From contig NZ_JAMZEK010000002.1 of the NCBI RefSeq assembly GCF_024158035.1, forward strand, positions 124,001-188,000: a stretch of DNA of 64,000 nt, given 5' to 3'. This DNA is from Dyella lutea (lineage in GTDB: Bacteria; Pseudomonadota; Gammaproteobacteria; Xanthomonadales; Rhodanobacteraceae). Position numbers and translations under genes: made by a program. Below, in pieces: positions 57,684 through 64,000 of the stretch (the first letter of the stretch is position 1; each line of letters begins with the position of its first letter). The notes beneath the pieces are model-generated. The model did not search any database. It saw only the letters and a list, made by a program, of their open reading frames with translations, and had not been told where the DNA came from.

Positions 57684-58952
57684 ATGTTCCCGAAGGACTG
57701 CACGATCGCCGGTTACGACCCCGAACTGGCCCAGGCCATCGCCGATGAAGGCCGCCGCCAGGAAGACCACGTCGAGCTGATCGCCTCGGAGAACTACGCC
57801 AGCCCGCGCGTGATGGAGGCCCAGGGTTCCAAGCTCACCAACAAGTACGCCGAAGGTTACCCGGGCAAGCGCTACTACGGCGGCTGCGAATACGTGGACG
57901 TGGCCGAGAAGCTGGCGATCGATCGCGTCAAGCAGCTGTTCGGCGCCGACTACGCCAACGTACAGCCGCATTCCGGCTCGCAGGCCAACCAGGCGGTGTA
58001 CTTCGCCCTGTTGCAGCCGGGCGACAAGATTCTCGGCATGAGCCTGGCCCACGGCGGCCATCTCACCCACGGCGCCAAGGTCAACCTGTCCGGCAAGATC
58101 CTCGACGCCGTGCAGTACGGCGTGGACGCCAACGGCATCGTCGACATGGACGAGGTCGAGCGCCTCGCCGTCGAGCATCAGCCGAAGATGATCGTGGCCG
58201 GCTTCAGCGCCTATTCGCAGGTGCTGGACTGGGCGCGCTTCCGCGCCATCGCCGACAAGGTCGGCGCCTACCTGTTCGTGGACATGGCGCACGTCGCCGG
58301 CCTGGTTGCCGCGGGCGTCTATCCCAGCCCGCTGCCGCACGCGCACGTGGTCACCTCCACCACCCACAAGACCCTGCGCGGTCCGCGCGGCGGCATCATC
58401 GTCGCCAGCAACCAGGGCATGGGCGAGGCGGCCGAAGAGATCGCCAAGAAGCTGCAATCGATCGTCTTCCCAGGCATCCAGGGTGGCCCGCTGATGCATG
58501 TGATCGCCGCCAAGGCGGTGGCCTTCAAGGAAGCGCTGGAGCCGGAGTTCAAGGCGTACCAGCAGCAGGTGGTGAAGAACGCCCAGGCGATGGCCAAGAC
58601 CATCATCGCGCGCGGCTACAAGATCGTTTCCGGCGGCACCGAGAACCACCTGATGCTGATCGACATGATCGGCAAGGGCGTCACCGGCAAGGACGCCGAA
58701 GCGGCGCTGGGCAAGGCGCACATCACGGTCAACAAAAACGCCGTACCGAACGACCCGCAGAAGCCTTTCGTCACCTCCGGCCTGCGCGTGGGCACCCCCG
58801 CCGTCACCACCCGCGGCTACCTCGAAGCGGACTGCGTGGACCTGGCGAACTGGATCTGCGACGTGCTCGACGCGCCGGCCGACGAGGCGGTGATCGCCGC
58901 CGTGCGCACCAAGGTCGAGGCGCAGTGCAAGAAGTTCCCGGTGTACGGCTGA
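57684..58952 (+). CDS. glyA: Serine hydroxymethyltransferase
   Basis: A 422-residue PLP enzyme interconverting serine and glycine with tetrahydrofolate. PLP-lysine is Lys229 in [29 protein letters not shown] and [13 protein letters not shown] are standard. GAGG precedes the ATG at 57684, chosen because [15 protein letters not shown] matches the family start. nrdR follows after 10 bp, then ribD, an order common in gammaproteobacteria. Confidence 0.97.
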   Translation: MFPKDCTIAGYDPELAQAIADEGRRQEDHVELIASENYASPRVMEAQGSKLTNKYAEGYPGKRYYGGCEYVDVAEKLAIDRVKQLFGADYANVQPHSGSQANQAVYFALLQPGDKILGMSLAHGGHLTHGAKVNLSGKILDAVQYGVDANGIVDMDEVERLAVEHQPKMIVAGFSAYSQVLDWARFRAIADKVGAYLFVDMAHVAGLVAAGVYPSPLPHAHVVTSTTHKTLRGPRGGIIVASNQGMGEAAEEIAKKLQSIVFPGIQGGPLMHVIAAKAVAFKEALEPEFKAYQQQVVKNAQAMAKTIIARGYKIVSGGTENHLMLIDMIGKGVTGKDAEAALGKAHITVNKNAVPNDPQKPFVTSGLRVGTPAVTTRGYLEADCVDLANWICDVLDAPADEAVIAAVRTKVEAQCKKFPVYG

Positions 58953-58962
58953 TCAGGCGCCG

Positions 58963-59490
58963 ATGCATTGCCCCTTCTGCCAGCACGAAGACACCCGCGT
59001 CATCGACTCGCGCCTCGCTGACGACGGCGCCACCGTGCGCCGTCGTCGCGAGTGCCCGCAGTGCGGCGAGCGCTTCAACACCTTCGAGACCGCCGAGCTG
59101 AAGCTGCCGGCGATCGTGAAGAGCGGCGAGCGGCGCGAGGCGTTCGACGAGCGCAAGCTGCGCACCAGCTTCGAGCGCGCGCTGCAGAAGCGGCCGGTGG
59201 CCAGCCACGACGTGGACAACTCGGTGCGCGAGATCATCAATGACCTTCGCCGCAGCGGCGAACGCGAAGTGCCCTCGCGGCACATCGGCGAGCTGGTGAT
59301 GCGCGAGCTGGGCAAGCTCGACCAGGTCGCCTACGTGCGCTTCGCCTCGGTCTACCGCCGCTTCGAGGACGTGCAGGCGTTCCGCGAGGAGATCGAGAAG
59401 CTCGAGCGCGACCTGCCGGAGCTGGAAAAGCTGCAGCTCTCGCTGCTCGGTGCCGACCCGGCGCGCAAGGCACGCAAGGGCGAGAAGTAG
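58963..59490 (+). CDS. nrdR: Ribonucleotide-reductase repressor NrdR
   Basis: A 175-residue regulator: N-terminal zinc ribbon with Cys3, Cys6, Cys31 and Cys34 ([31 protein letters not shown]), then an ATP-cone ([24 protein letters not shown]) that senses ATP/dATP. It represses nrd operons. Somewhat longer than usual through a Glu/Leu/Lys-rich C-terminal tail (about 150-175). Confidence 0.96.
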   Translation: MHCPFCQHEDTRVIDSRLADDGATVRRRRECPQCGERFNTFETAELKLPAIVKSGERREAFDERKLRTSFERALQKRPVASHDVDNSVREIINDLRRSGEREVPSRHIGELVMRELGKLDQVAYVRFASVYRRFEDVQAFREEIEKLERDLPELEKLQLSLLGADPARKARKGEK

Positions 59491-59538
59491 CCGCCCGGGC
59501 GGTATGCTGCCGGCCTGATCCGCCGCTGCCGAACCGCC

Positions 59539-60639
59539 ATGCCGTTCTCCGCCACCGACCATGCCCACATGGCCCGCGCGCTCGCGCTGGCCGAGCGAGG
59601 GCTGTTCACCACCCAGCCCAATCCGCGCGTCGGCTGCGTCATCGCCCGCGGCGACGCCGTGGTGGGCGAGGGCTGGCACCAGCGGGCCGGCGGCCCGCAC
59701 GCCGAGGTGTTTGCCCTGCGCGACGCCGGCGAACGGGCGCGCGGCGCCACCGCCTACGTCACGCTGGAACCCTGTGGCCTGCACGGCCGCACGCCGCCGT
59801 GCGCGGATGCGCTGATCGCCACCGGTATTGCCCGCGTGGTGATCGCCGCCGTGGACACCTCGCAGGCCGAGGGCGCCGGTCTGGCCCGGCTGCGCGCGGC
59901 GGGCATCGCGGTGGAGCCCGGTCTGATGCGCGAACCGGCGCGCGCGCTCAACCCCGGTTTCTTCAGCCGCATCGAGCGCGGCCGGCCGTATGTGCGGGTG
60001 AAGCTGGCGATGAGCCTGGACGGACGCACCGCGCTGGCCAACGGCGCCTCGCAGTGGATCACCGGCGAGGCCGCGCGCGCCGACGTCCAGCGTTGGCGCG
60101 CGCGCAGCTCGGCGATTCTGGCTGGCAGCGGCACCGTGCTGGCCGACAACCCGCGGCTGACCGTGCGCCTGCCTGCCGGCGAGGACTTCACGCCGCCGCT
60201 GCGCGTGTTGTTGGATCGCGACCTGCGCATCCCCGCGCGCTTCCACGTGATGGACGGCAGCGCGCCGACCCTGCTGCTGCACGACCGGGTGATCCCGGCG
60301 CCGGCGCCGGTGCCGGTGCCCGAGGGCATCGAGCATGCCGGGGTGGCGGTCGACGGCAACGGGCGGCTGGCGCTGGATGAGATCCTCGCCTTGCTGGCGG
60401 CCCGCGGCGTCAACGAGCTGCACGTCGAGGCCGGTCCGCGCCTCGGTGGCGCGCTGTTCGCCGCCGGGCTGGCCGACGAGCTGCTGCTCTACATCGCGCC
60501 GACCTTCCTCGGCGACCAGGGGCGTCCGCTGATGGCGCTGCCGACGCTGGACGCGATGGCCGATCGCTGGCAACTGCAGGTGTTCGATCAGCGCATGGTC
60601 GGCCCCGACTGGCGGCTGCGCCTGCGGAGCGCGGCATGA
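59539..60639 (+). CDS. ribD: Bifunctional riboflavin deaminase/reductase RibD
   Basis: A 366-residue enzyme for the second and third steps of riboflavin synthesis. The deaminase zinc site is His54-Ala-Glu56 (PHAEVF) with Cys79 and Cys88 (EPCGLHGRTPPC; most relatives have EPCSHHGRTPPC). The C-terminal reductase has VRVKLAMSLDGRTALANG and an NADPH region (VNELHVEAGPRLGGALF). It overlaps the next gene by four bases. The FMN riboswitch is 3.2 kb further on, so ribD itself is outside that control. Confidence 0.95.
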   Translation: MPFSATDHAHMARALALAERGLFTTQPNPRVGCVIARGDAVVGEGWHQRAGGPHAEVFALRDAGERARGATAYVTLEPCGLHGRTPPCADALIATGIARVVIAAVDTSQAEGAGLARLRAAGIAVEPGLMREPARALNPGFFSRIERGRPYVRVKLAMSLDGRTALANGASQWITGEAARADVQRWRARSSAILAGSGTVLADNPRLTVRLPAGEDFTPPLRVLLDRDLRIPARFHVMDGSAPTLLLHDRVIPAPAPVPVPEGIEHAGVAVDGNGRLALDEILALLAARGVNELHVEAGPRLGGALFAAGLADELLLYIAPTFLGDQGRPLMALPTLDAMADRWQLQVFDQRMVGPDWRLRLRSAA

Positions 60640-61658
60640 GCGCCGCGCCGCTGGACACGGTGCGCTGGGGCATCGTCGGTTGCGGCAACGTGACCGAGGT
60701 GAAGAGCGGCCCGGCCCTGCAGCGTGCGCCCCATTCCTCGCTGGTGGCGGTGATGCGCCGCGACGGCGACAAGGCGCGCGAATACGCGCAGCGCCACGGC
60801 GTGCCGACGTGGTACGACGACGCGCAGGCGCTGATCGACGATCCGGCCGTCAACGCGGTCTACGTGGCTACGCCGCCCTCGACCCACAAGGCCTACGCGC
60901 TGATGGCGATCGCAGCCGGCAAGCCGGTCTATGTGGAAAAGCCGATGGCGATGGACGCGGCCGAGTGCCAGACGATCATCGACGCCGGCCGGGCGGCCGG
61001 CGTGCCGGTGTTCGTCGCCTACTACCGCCGCGCACTGCCGCGCTTCCACCGTGTGCGTGCATTGCTGGAGGGTGGGGCGATCGGCATACCGCGCTCGGTG
61101 CACGTGTCGCTGCACCAGCCACTGCATGCGCGCTATGCCGACCCGGCCGCCTCGCACTGGCACGTGCAGCCGGCGATCTCCGGCGGTGGCCTGTTCATGG
61201 ACCTGGGCTGCCACACGCTCAACCTGCTGGACTGGCTGTTCGGCCCCATCGCCACCGCGAAGGGGCTAGCCACCAACCAGCTCGGCGCCTATGCCGCCGA
61301 GGACAGCGTGGCGATGGGCTACGCCTTCGCCAGCGGCCTGGTCGGCACCGGCCTGTGGCAGTTCGGCAGCTTCCGCTACGAAGATCGCATCGAGATCACC
61401 GGCGACCGGGGGCGGCTCGCCTTCGCCACCTTCGGCGACGGCCCGATCGTGCACGAGACCGCGCAGGGCGGCGAAAGCTTCCACGAGGCCAACCCGCCGC
61501 ACATCCAGCAGCCGCTGATCGAGACCATCGTGGCCGAACTGCGCGGTGAGGCGGGTGCCTGTCCGTCCACCCCGGCGGCGGCCCTGCGCACCGCGTGGGT
61601 GATGGACCAGGTGCTGGCCGACTGGCGCCGGGCGACCGGGCAGGCGATCGGCCGGTAG
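60636..61658 (+). CDS. Gfo/Idh/MocA-family oxidoreductase
   Basis: A 340-residue dehydrogenase: N-terminal NAD(P)-binding GIVGCGNVTEVKSGPALQ, the catalytic VYVEKPMAMDAAECQ motif with the conserved Lys, and GGGLFMDLGCHTLNLLDWLFG in the substrate domain. Members oxidise sugars or inositol; the exact substrate is unknown. Its ATG overlaps the ribD stop (ATGA), which is unusual company and suggests cotranscription. Confidence 0.88.
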   Translation: MSAAPLDTVRWGIVGCGNVTEVKSGPALQRAPHSSLVAVMRRDGDKAREYAQRHGVPTWYDDAQALIDDPAVNAVYVATPPSTHKAYALMAIAAGKPVYVEKPMAMDAAECQTIIDAGRAAGVPVFVAYYRRALPRFHRVRALLEGGAIGIPRSVHVSLHQPLHARYADPAASHWHVQPAISGGGLFMDLGCHTLNLLDWLFGPIATAKGLATNQLGAYAAEDSVAMGYAFASGLVGTGLWQFGSFRYEDRIEITGDRGRLAFATFGDGPIVHETAQGGESFHEANPPHIQQPLIETIVAELRGEAGACPSTPAAALRTAWVMDQVLADWRRATGQAIGR

Positions 61659-61700
61659 ACGCGACGGGCGTCGCCCTTGCCGGCCCGCCCGGGTTCCGCG

Positions 61701-62711
61701 TCAGCGCTCGAAATCGATCACGACCTTGCCGAAGTGCTGCCCGGAGGCCATGAACTCCATCGCCTCGCGCAGCTGGTCGAAGCCGAAGACGCGGTCGACC
61801 ACCGGCTCCAGACGGCCCTGCTCGATCGCCGCGACCATGCGCTCGTGCTGCTCCAGCGGCGCCACCGAGAGTCCCTGGATGCGCAGCCGCTTCAGCACGG
61901 CCTGGGTGAGGCGGATGGACGCCTCGTCGCCGCCCATGAAGCCGACCACGCCGATGAAGCCGTGCATCGCGGCGGCGTCGATCGATTGCGCCAGGGTCGC
62001 GGCGCCGACGGTCTCGATCACGGCATCCACGCCCAGGCCGCCGGTCGCTTCGCGGACCAGCGGACTCCACTGCGGGTGCCGGCGGTAGTTGATCACGATG
62101 TCGGCGCCCAGTCCCTGCGCACGTTCCAGCTTCTCGTCGCTGGACGACAGCACGATCGTCCGCGCGCCGCGCAGCCGGGCGAACTGCAGGGCGAACAGGG
62201 ACACGCCACCGGTACCGAGGATCAGCACCGACTGCCCGCTGGTCAGCTGTGCCAGGTCCAGTGCCTGCCAGGCGGTCAGTGCGGCGATCGGCAGCGTGGC
62301 GGCCTGGCGGTGGTCGAGATGCCGCGGTGCGCGGGCGAGAGCGTAGGCGTCGAAGCAGGCCAGGTCACGCATCACGCCGTCGTCGGGGCCGCCGGGTTCG
62401 GCGCCGACCCATTCCGGGCGGATCGCGCCGGCCAGCCAGCGCGCCTTGTACAGCGTGGTGACGCGGTCGCCGGGCCGGAAACGCTGCACGCCCTCGCCGA
62501 CCGCCACCACCGTGCCCGCGCCGTCGGACACCGGCACCAGCGGCAGTTCCACCCCGCGATAGAGCTCGCCGCGGGCCACCAGCAGGTCGCGGTAGTTGAG
62601 TGCGGCGGCCTGCATCTTCACCAGCACCTGGCCGGGGCCTGGCTGTGGCTCCGGCAGCTCGGTGCGTTGCAGGTGGTCCAGCCCGAAGGCGTTCAGTCGA
62701 TAGGCACGCAT
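61701..62711 (-). CDS. Quinone-oxidoreductase-like MDR protein (zinc-independent)
   Basis: A 336-residue medium-chain dehydrogenase/reductase: GroES-like N-terminal fold (ALNYRDLLVARGEL, where zinc forms have Cys), GDRVTTLYKARW, and a Rossmann core (SVLILGTGGVSLFALQFARL). Catalytic zinc ligands are missing, so it is the quinone-oxidoreductase/enoyl-reductase type, likely using NADPH. AGGAG precedes the ATG at 62711. Divergent from a LysR regulator that probably controls it. Confidence 0.87.
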   Translation of the reverse strand: MRAYRLNAFGLDHLQRTELPEPQPGPGQVLVKMQAAALNYRDLLVARGELYRGVELPLVPVSDGAGTVVAVGEGVQRFRPGDRVTTLYKARWLAGAIRPEWVGAEPGGPDDGVMRDLACFDAYALARAPRHLDHRQAATLPIAALTAWQALDLAQLTSGQSVLILGTGGVSLFALQFARLRGARTIVLSSSDEKLERAQGLGADIVINYRRHPQWSPLVREATGGLGVDAVIETVGAATLAQSIDAAAMHGFIGVVGFMGGDEASIRLTQAVLKRLRIQGLSVAPLEQHERMVAAIEQGRLEPVVDRVFGFDQLREAMEFMASGQHFGKVVIDFER

Positions 62712-62784
62712 GGCGTTGCTCCTGAGGAGGGGAGGCGGCATGGTGGGCTAGCAGACGCCGGGTGATAATCCGCCATCCATGCAC

Positions 62785-62805
62785 TTCATTTGTTCGAAAA
62801 ATGAA
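62785..62805. promoter_or_regulatory. Palindrome overlapping the LysR gene start
   Basis: Arms TTCATTT (62785-62791) and AAATGAA (62799-62805) flank a 7-nt centre holding TTCGAA. It lies in the 89-bp divergent gap and includes the LysR ATG (62801), as expected for an autoregulatory LysR-type site. Confidence 0.4.
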
Positions 62806-63712
62806 TGAATCATTCGAGCTGACACCGACCCGCGTGCGTGAGCTGCGCGCCTTTGCCGCGTCGGCCCGGTTGCTCAACTTCTCGCAGGCGGCGCGCGAGG
62901 TGGGATGCACGCCCTCGGTGCTCAGCCGGCGGATCGCCTCGCTCGAGGCAGCGGTGGGCGCCCGGCTGTTCCTGCGCACCACGCGGCGGGTGGCGCTGAC
63001 GGCGCGCGGCGAGCAGTTGCTGGTGCACTGCGATCGGCTGGACGCCGTGCTCGGCGAGCTGGCGGAGGAACTGCAGCCGCAGCAGGGAGGGCTGCAGGGG
63101 AGGCTGCGCATCCACCTGCCGCGCAACTACGGCATCCAGCGCATCGCGGCGCTGCTCGCGCGCTTCATGGTGGCTCATCCTGCGGTGCGCATCGATGCGA
63201 CCTACGACGACGCCTATGCCGACTTGGTCGCGTCCCGGGTCGATCTCGCGGTGCGGGCCGGTCGGCTGGTCGATTCGCAACTGGTCGCCCGCCGCGTCGG
63301 CACGATGCGCCGCTACCTGTGCGCGACGCCGGCCTACCTCGAGCATGCGCCGCCGTTGCGCGATCCCGCCGACCTGAAGGCGCACCGCTGCCTGGCCTTC
63401 AGCGGCCTGCGTACCGGCACGTTGTGGCAGTTCACCCGGCAGCGCCAGCGGCGATCGGTGCGGATCGAGCCGGTGCTGCAGACCAACGACTCCAAGGCGA
63501 TCCGCGATGCCGTGCTGGCCGGCGTGGGCATCGGCGTCCAGGGCGACTACATGGGCGATCCGCTGATCACCTCCGGCGAACTGGTCGAGGTGCTGCCGGA
63601 TTGGCAGCTGAGCCAGTCGCCGGTCCATTTGGTCTGGCTGCCCGGTGCCGATCGCGTGCCTGCGGTGCGCACCCTCATCGATTTCCTGGCCCGCGAGCTG
63701 GGCGGTCGCTGA
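62801..63712 (+). CDS. LysR-family transcriptional regulator
   Basis: A 303-residue LTTR: N-terminal winged helix (RELRAFAASARLLNFSQAAREVGCTPSVLSRRIASLE) and a C-terminal co-inducer domain (LQGRLRIHLPRNYG, VDLAVRAGRLVDSQLV, DSKAIRDAVLAGVGIGVQG). Divergent from the MDR oxidoreductase gene. ATG at 62801 is used; an in-frame ATT at 62762 would extend it without adding domain. The inducer is unknown. Confidence 0.9.
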   Translation: MNESFELTPTRVRELRAFAASARLLNFSQAAREVGCTPSVLSRRIASLEAAVGARLFLRTTRRVALTARGEQLLVHCDRLDAVLGELAEELQPQQGGLQGRLRIHLPRNYGIQRIAALLARFMVAHPAVRIDATYDDAYADLVASRVDLAVRAGRLVDSQLVARRVGTMRRYLCATPAYLEHAPPLRDPADLKAHRCLAFSGLRTGTLWQFTRQRQRRSVRIEPVLQTNDSKAIRDAVLAGVGIGVQGDYMGDPLITSGELVEVLPDWQLSQSPVHLVWLPGADRVPAVRTLIDFLARELGGR

Positions 63713-63768
63713 GACGCGCTGTTCGCCCCGATGGACGCCGCCGGGCGGGTCGGCGAGGGGCGTGGTGC

Positions 63769-63774
63769 TAGAAT
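63769..63774 (+). promoter_or_regulatory. Possible -10 of the FMN-riboswitch transcript
   Basis: TAGAAT lies 36 bp before the riboswitch P1 stem; no good -35 is visible 17 bp upstream. Confidence 0.3.
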
Positions 63775-63809
63775 CCGCCGGCCGGCTTGCCGGCACGACA
63801 ATTCAGCGA

Positions 63810-63952
63810 CGTCTTCAGGGCGGGGCGAAACTCCCCACCGGCGGTAGGTGCCTTCGGGCACGAGCCCGCGAGCGCTCGCGACGCCCGTCGCGAGGTCAGC
63901 AGATCCGGTCCAAGTCCGGAGCCGACGGTCACAGTCCGGATGAGAGAAGACG
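63810..63952 (+). ncRNA. FMN riboswitch (RFN element)
   Basis: P1 pairs CGTCTTC (63810-63816) with GAAGACG (63946-63952). Between them are the conserved RFN blocks AGGGCGGGGCGAAACTCCCC, CCGGCGGT, GAGCCCGCGAGC, GGTCAGCAGATCCGGT, GGAGCCGACGGTCACAGT and CCGGATGAGAGAAGA. One variable helix (63882-63896 region) is extended. It binds FMN and lowers expression of the gene downstream, presumably ribE or ribBA beyond position 64000. The last 48 bp contain a GGCGC/GCGCC pairing that could be part of the expression platform. Confidence 0.97.
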
Positions 63953-64000
63953 GCCAGTGTGGCGCCTCCCGTGGGCGCTGCGCCTGCCTCATGCCTTGGG

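Overview
The window is 64 kb of high-GC chromosomal DNA from a gammaproteobacterium. Gene order points to the Xanthomonadales, most likely the Rhodanobacteraceae (Rhodanobacter/Dyella-like); this assignment is inferred from synteny and protein style, not from a database search. Diagnostic blocks are pilR/pilS next to sucCD, bamD-rluD-pgeF-clpB, aspS-yebC-ruvCA-kup-ruvB-ybgC-tolQRAB-pal-cpoB-queE-queC, and glyA-nrdR-ribD followed by an FMN riboswitch. Most of the window is core housekeeping DNA. The accessory material sits as discrete cassettes inside otherwise conserved synteny.

Region by region: (1) 0-13 kb: pilR and pilS, normally adjacent partner genes, are separated by about 9.5 kb holding a carbohydrate-uptake cassette: secreted esterase, MFS carrier, TonB-dependent receptor, and a GH65 phosphorylase fused to beta-phosphoglucomutase, all on the minus strand. 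A divergent LacI regulator and a pair of near-identical palindromic operators control it. (2) 13-25 kb: sucCD, then bamD, rluD and pgeF; a minus-strand trehalose cluster (otsB-GH15-otsA, translationally overlapping) is wedged between pgeF and clpB. clpB has a near-consensus sigma-32 promoter. (3) 24.6-30.9 kb: a second TonB receptor, FmdB zinc ribbon, a DUF3011 secreted protein, aspS and an alpha/beta hydrolase. (4) 31-43 kb: yebC-ruvC-ruvA-kup, a REPIN-like inverted repeat, ruvB-ybgC, the complete Tol-Pal operon, queE, queC and tRNA-Lys(UUU). (5) 43-54.9 kb: mixed small genes (HAD phosphatase, GNAT, DUF2127), cstA-ybdD, DUF4197, a second-type peptide deformylase, DUF427, a queuosine-precursor transporter with an acyltransferase, a FliA-type promoter before a small PilZ-like protein, an AT-rich structured leader before a secreted HE-motif protein, then pyrF and a cupin. 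(6) 54.9-64 kb: ettA, DUF817 membrane protein, glyA, nrdR, ribD, a Gfo/Idh oxidoreductase, a quinone-oxidoreductase-like MDR protein divergent from a LysR regulator, and an FMN riboswitch whose target gene lies beyond the right edge.

Functionally, the GH65 cassette would import an alpha-glucoside through the outer membrane (TonB receptor) and inner membrane (MFS), phosphorolyse it to glucose plus beta-glucose-1-phosphate and isomerise the latter to glucose-6-phosphate on the same polypeptide. The ots cluster makes (and perhaps breaks) trehalose. Tol-Pal/CpoB and BamD maintain the envelope, and QueE, QueC and YhhQ together indicate both synthesis and salvage of queuosine precursors. No CRISPR array, insertion sequence, integrase or prophage gene was seen. 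The strongest candidates for something not yet described are the split pilRS locus with its fused phosphorylase cassette, the FliA-type promoter unit at 51.2-51.8 kb, and the structured leader plus secreted protein at 52.2-53.5 kb.
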